The translations under genes were made by a program, and so were the position numbers. Positions 63,241-64,000 of a DNA stretch of 64,000 nt are shown here, one piece after another (within the stretch, counting starts at the first letter, position 1; each line of letters opens with the position of its first letter). The stretch comes from Craspedostauros australis (taxonomy: Eukaryota; Bacillariophyta; Bacillariophyceae; Mastogloiales; Achnanthaceae), in assembly GCA_026770025.1 (NCBI GenBank), contig JAMXDE010000021.1, forward strand, positions 744,001-808,000. The letters are read 5' to 3'. The notes beneath the pieces are model-generated. The model was given only the letters and a program-made list of their open reading frames with translations. It was not told where the DNA came from and made no database searches.

Positions 63241-63392
63241 TGCATTTAATGCACTCCAAATGCATTTAATGCACTTCAATTGCATTTAATGCACTTCAAA
63301 TGCATTTAATGCACTTCAACTGCATTTTTTGAACTCCAAGTGCATTTAATGCACTTCAAATGCATTTTTTGAACTCCAAGTGCATTTTTTGA
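63241..63392. repeat. 20-bp tandem repeat with palindromic units
   Basis: Seven full 20-bp units in exact register plus a 12-bp partial one. Two unit types alternate: TGCATTTAATGCACTTCAAA and TGCATTTTTTGAACTCCAAG. In the first type each unit junction forms the inverted repeat GTGCAT-TTA-ATGCAC. Confidence 0.9.
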
Positions 63393-64000
63393 TGGAAGCA
63401 CACAGGTCGCGGGACTTGCTTGAGCTGTTTGTGTGTGGGTTGGCGATTGGTGTGCAGGCCCCAAGAACAGGATTTTTTGTGAAAAGATGGTGCGAAGTTC
63501 AAGAGCCGCGCTCGTTGCCGACACGAGCGCTTGAACTGCCGAATCAAGAACCTGAAGACCACGAGCGACACTGTTCGCCATGGCCACCAATGCCATGTGC
63601 AACTATTCGAGGCTCTGTGTGTGATTCTCCAATACCAAATGGACAACAGACTCGAGTTGTTTGCTGTGTGGACCCGGTGTGAGCATAAGACCCATTCAGG
63701 ATACGATTTTAATTTCGTTATTATGCAATGTTTTAGAACTTAATTCATCCTGTTATGATTTATTGAGTGTGCGTGAAGTTATAGACTCCTCAGCCTTATA
63801 GTTACAAAGTTATATTTTTCGCATTAGCCTTTTCCTAGAACCGTCAAGCGTGCGGACGGTAGAGGGCAAATGGGGTTCGGAATCGTCAGTCGTGTTTCGA
63901 CATGCTGTCCAGTCGTGTCTATCATCGACACACTCACATTTCACGTGGGTGAGGCGGTTACTTGTAACGAAATGTTGAGGATTGCGTGGTGGCGGTGGGC
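63393..64000. other. Window end, no gene recognised
   Basis: About 0.6 kb. The part after 63680 is AT-rich and then GC-richer towards 64000. A frame on the minus strand across the tandem repeat is repeat-driven. Nothing else is seen. Confidence 0.4.

Noticed and set aside
63241-63392. CRISPR-like array
   Set aside because: Units are contiguous 20-bp repeats without spacers, in a eukaryotic setting.

Overview
The window looks like nuclear DNA of a photosynthetic stramenopile, most likely a diatom or close relative. Four genes start with a signal peptide ending in an ASAF-type motif (GASAF, GASAF, CDAF, DASAF). This is the bipartite presequence that sends proteins into complex plastids of red-algal origin. 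Short GT-AG introns (about 250-500 bp), many with GTACGT-type donors, and Ty1/copia elements fit the same picture.

Bases 1-33,000 are gene dense. Eight genes form four head-to-head pairs with 0.6-0.8 kb between start codons: ABCF1-like translation factor | plastid Fn3-like membrane protein; organellar TrpRS | SelD-associated FAD oxidoreductase; plastid SAP/DEAD-box helicase | CLP1 RNA kinase; selenide water dikinase SelD | B12D/NDUFA4-like mitochondrial protein. Three minus-strand genes follow: a plastid C-terminal processing protease (S41), a 1,299-residue channel made of four fused six-helix units with an unusual E/E/D/E pore motif, and a SEC14/CRAL-TRIO protein. SelD is itself a selenoprotein: an in-frame TGA lies exactly at the conserved Sec/Cys position. 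Its usual N-terminal fusion partner, the NDH-like 'Nterm_to_SelD' oxidoreductase, is a separate gene about 6 kb away, so two parts of one selenium module are split but still linked.

Bases 33,000-60,200 are a mobile-element cluster: (a) a 6.0-kb DNA transposon with 81-bp inverted repeats and a large DDE-type ORF I cannot assign to a superfamily; (b) a 2.1-kb foldback-like, Mutator-type non-autonomous element with a perfect 10-bp target duplication; (c) a solo LTR with a second solo LTR nested in it; (d) two long copia elements that look whole, each with apparently identical LTRs and a perfect target duplication, so both inserted very recently. The 396 bp between the two copia elements hold the 5' part of a small host membrane-protein ORF. 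One element interrupts that ORF and the other sits just upstream of its ATG.

Bases 60,200-64,000 are sparse: one hypothetical ORF and a 20-bp tandem repeat whose units carry a palindrome. I found no CRISPR arrays, operons or rRNA genes, as expected for a eukaryotic nuclear region.
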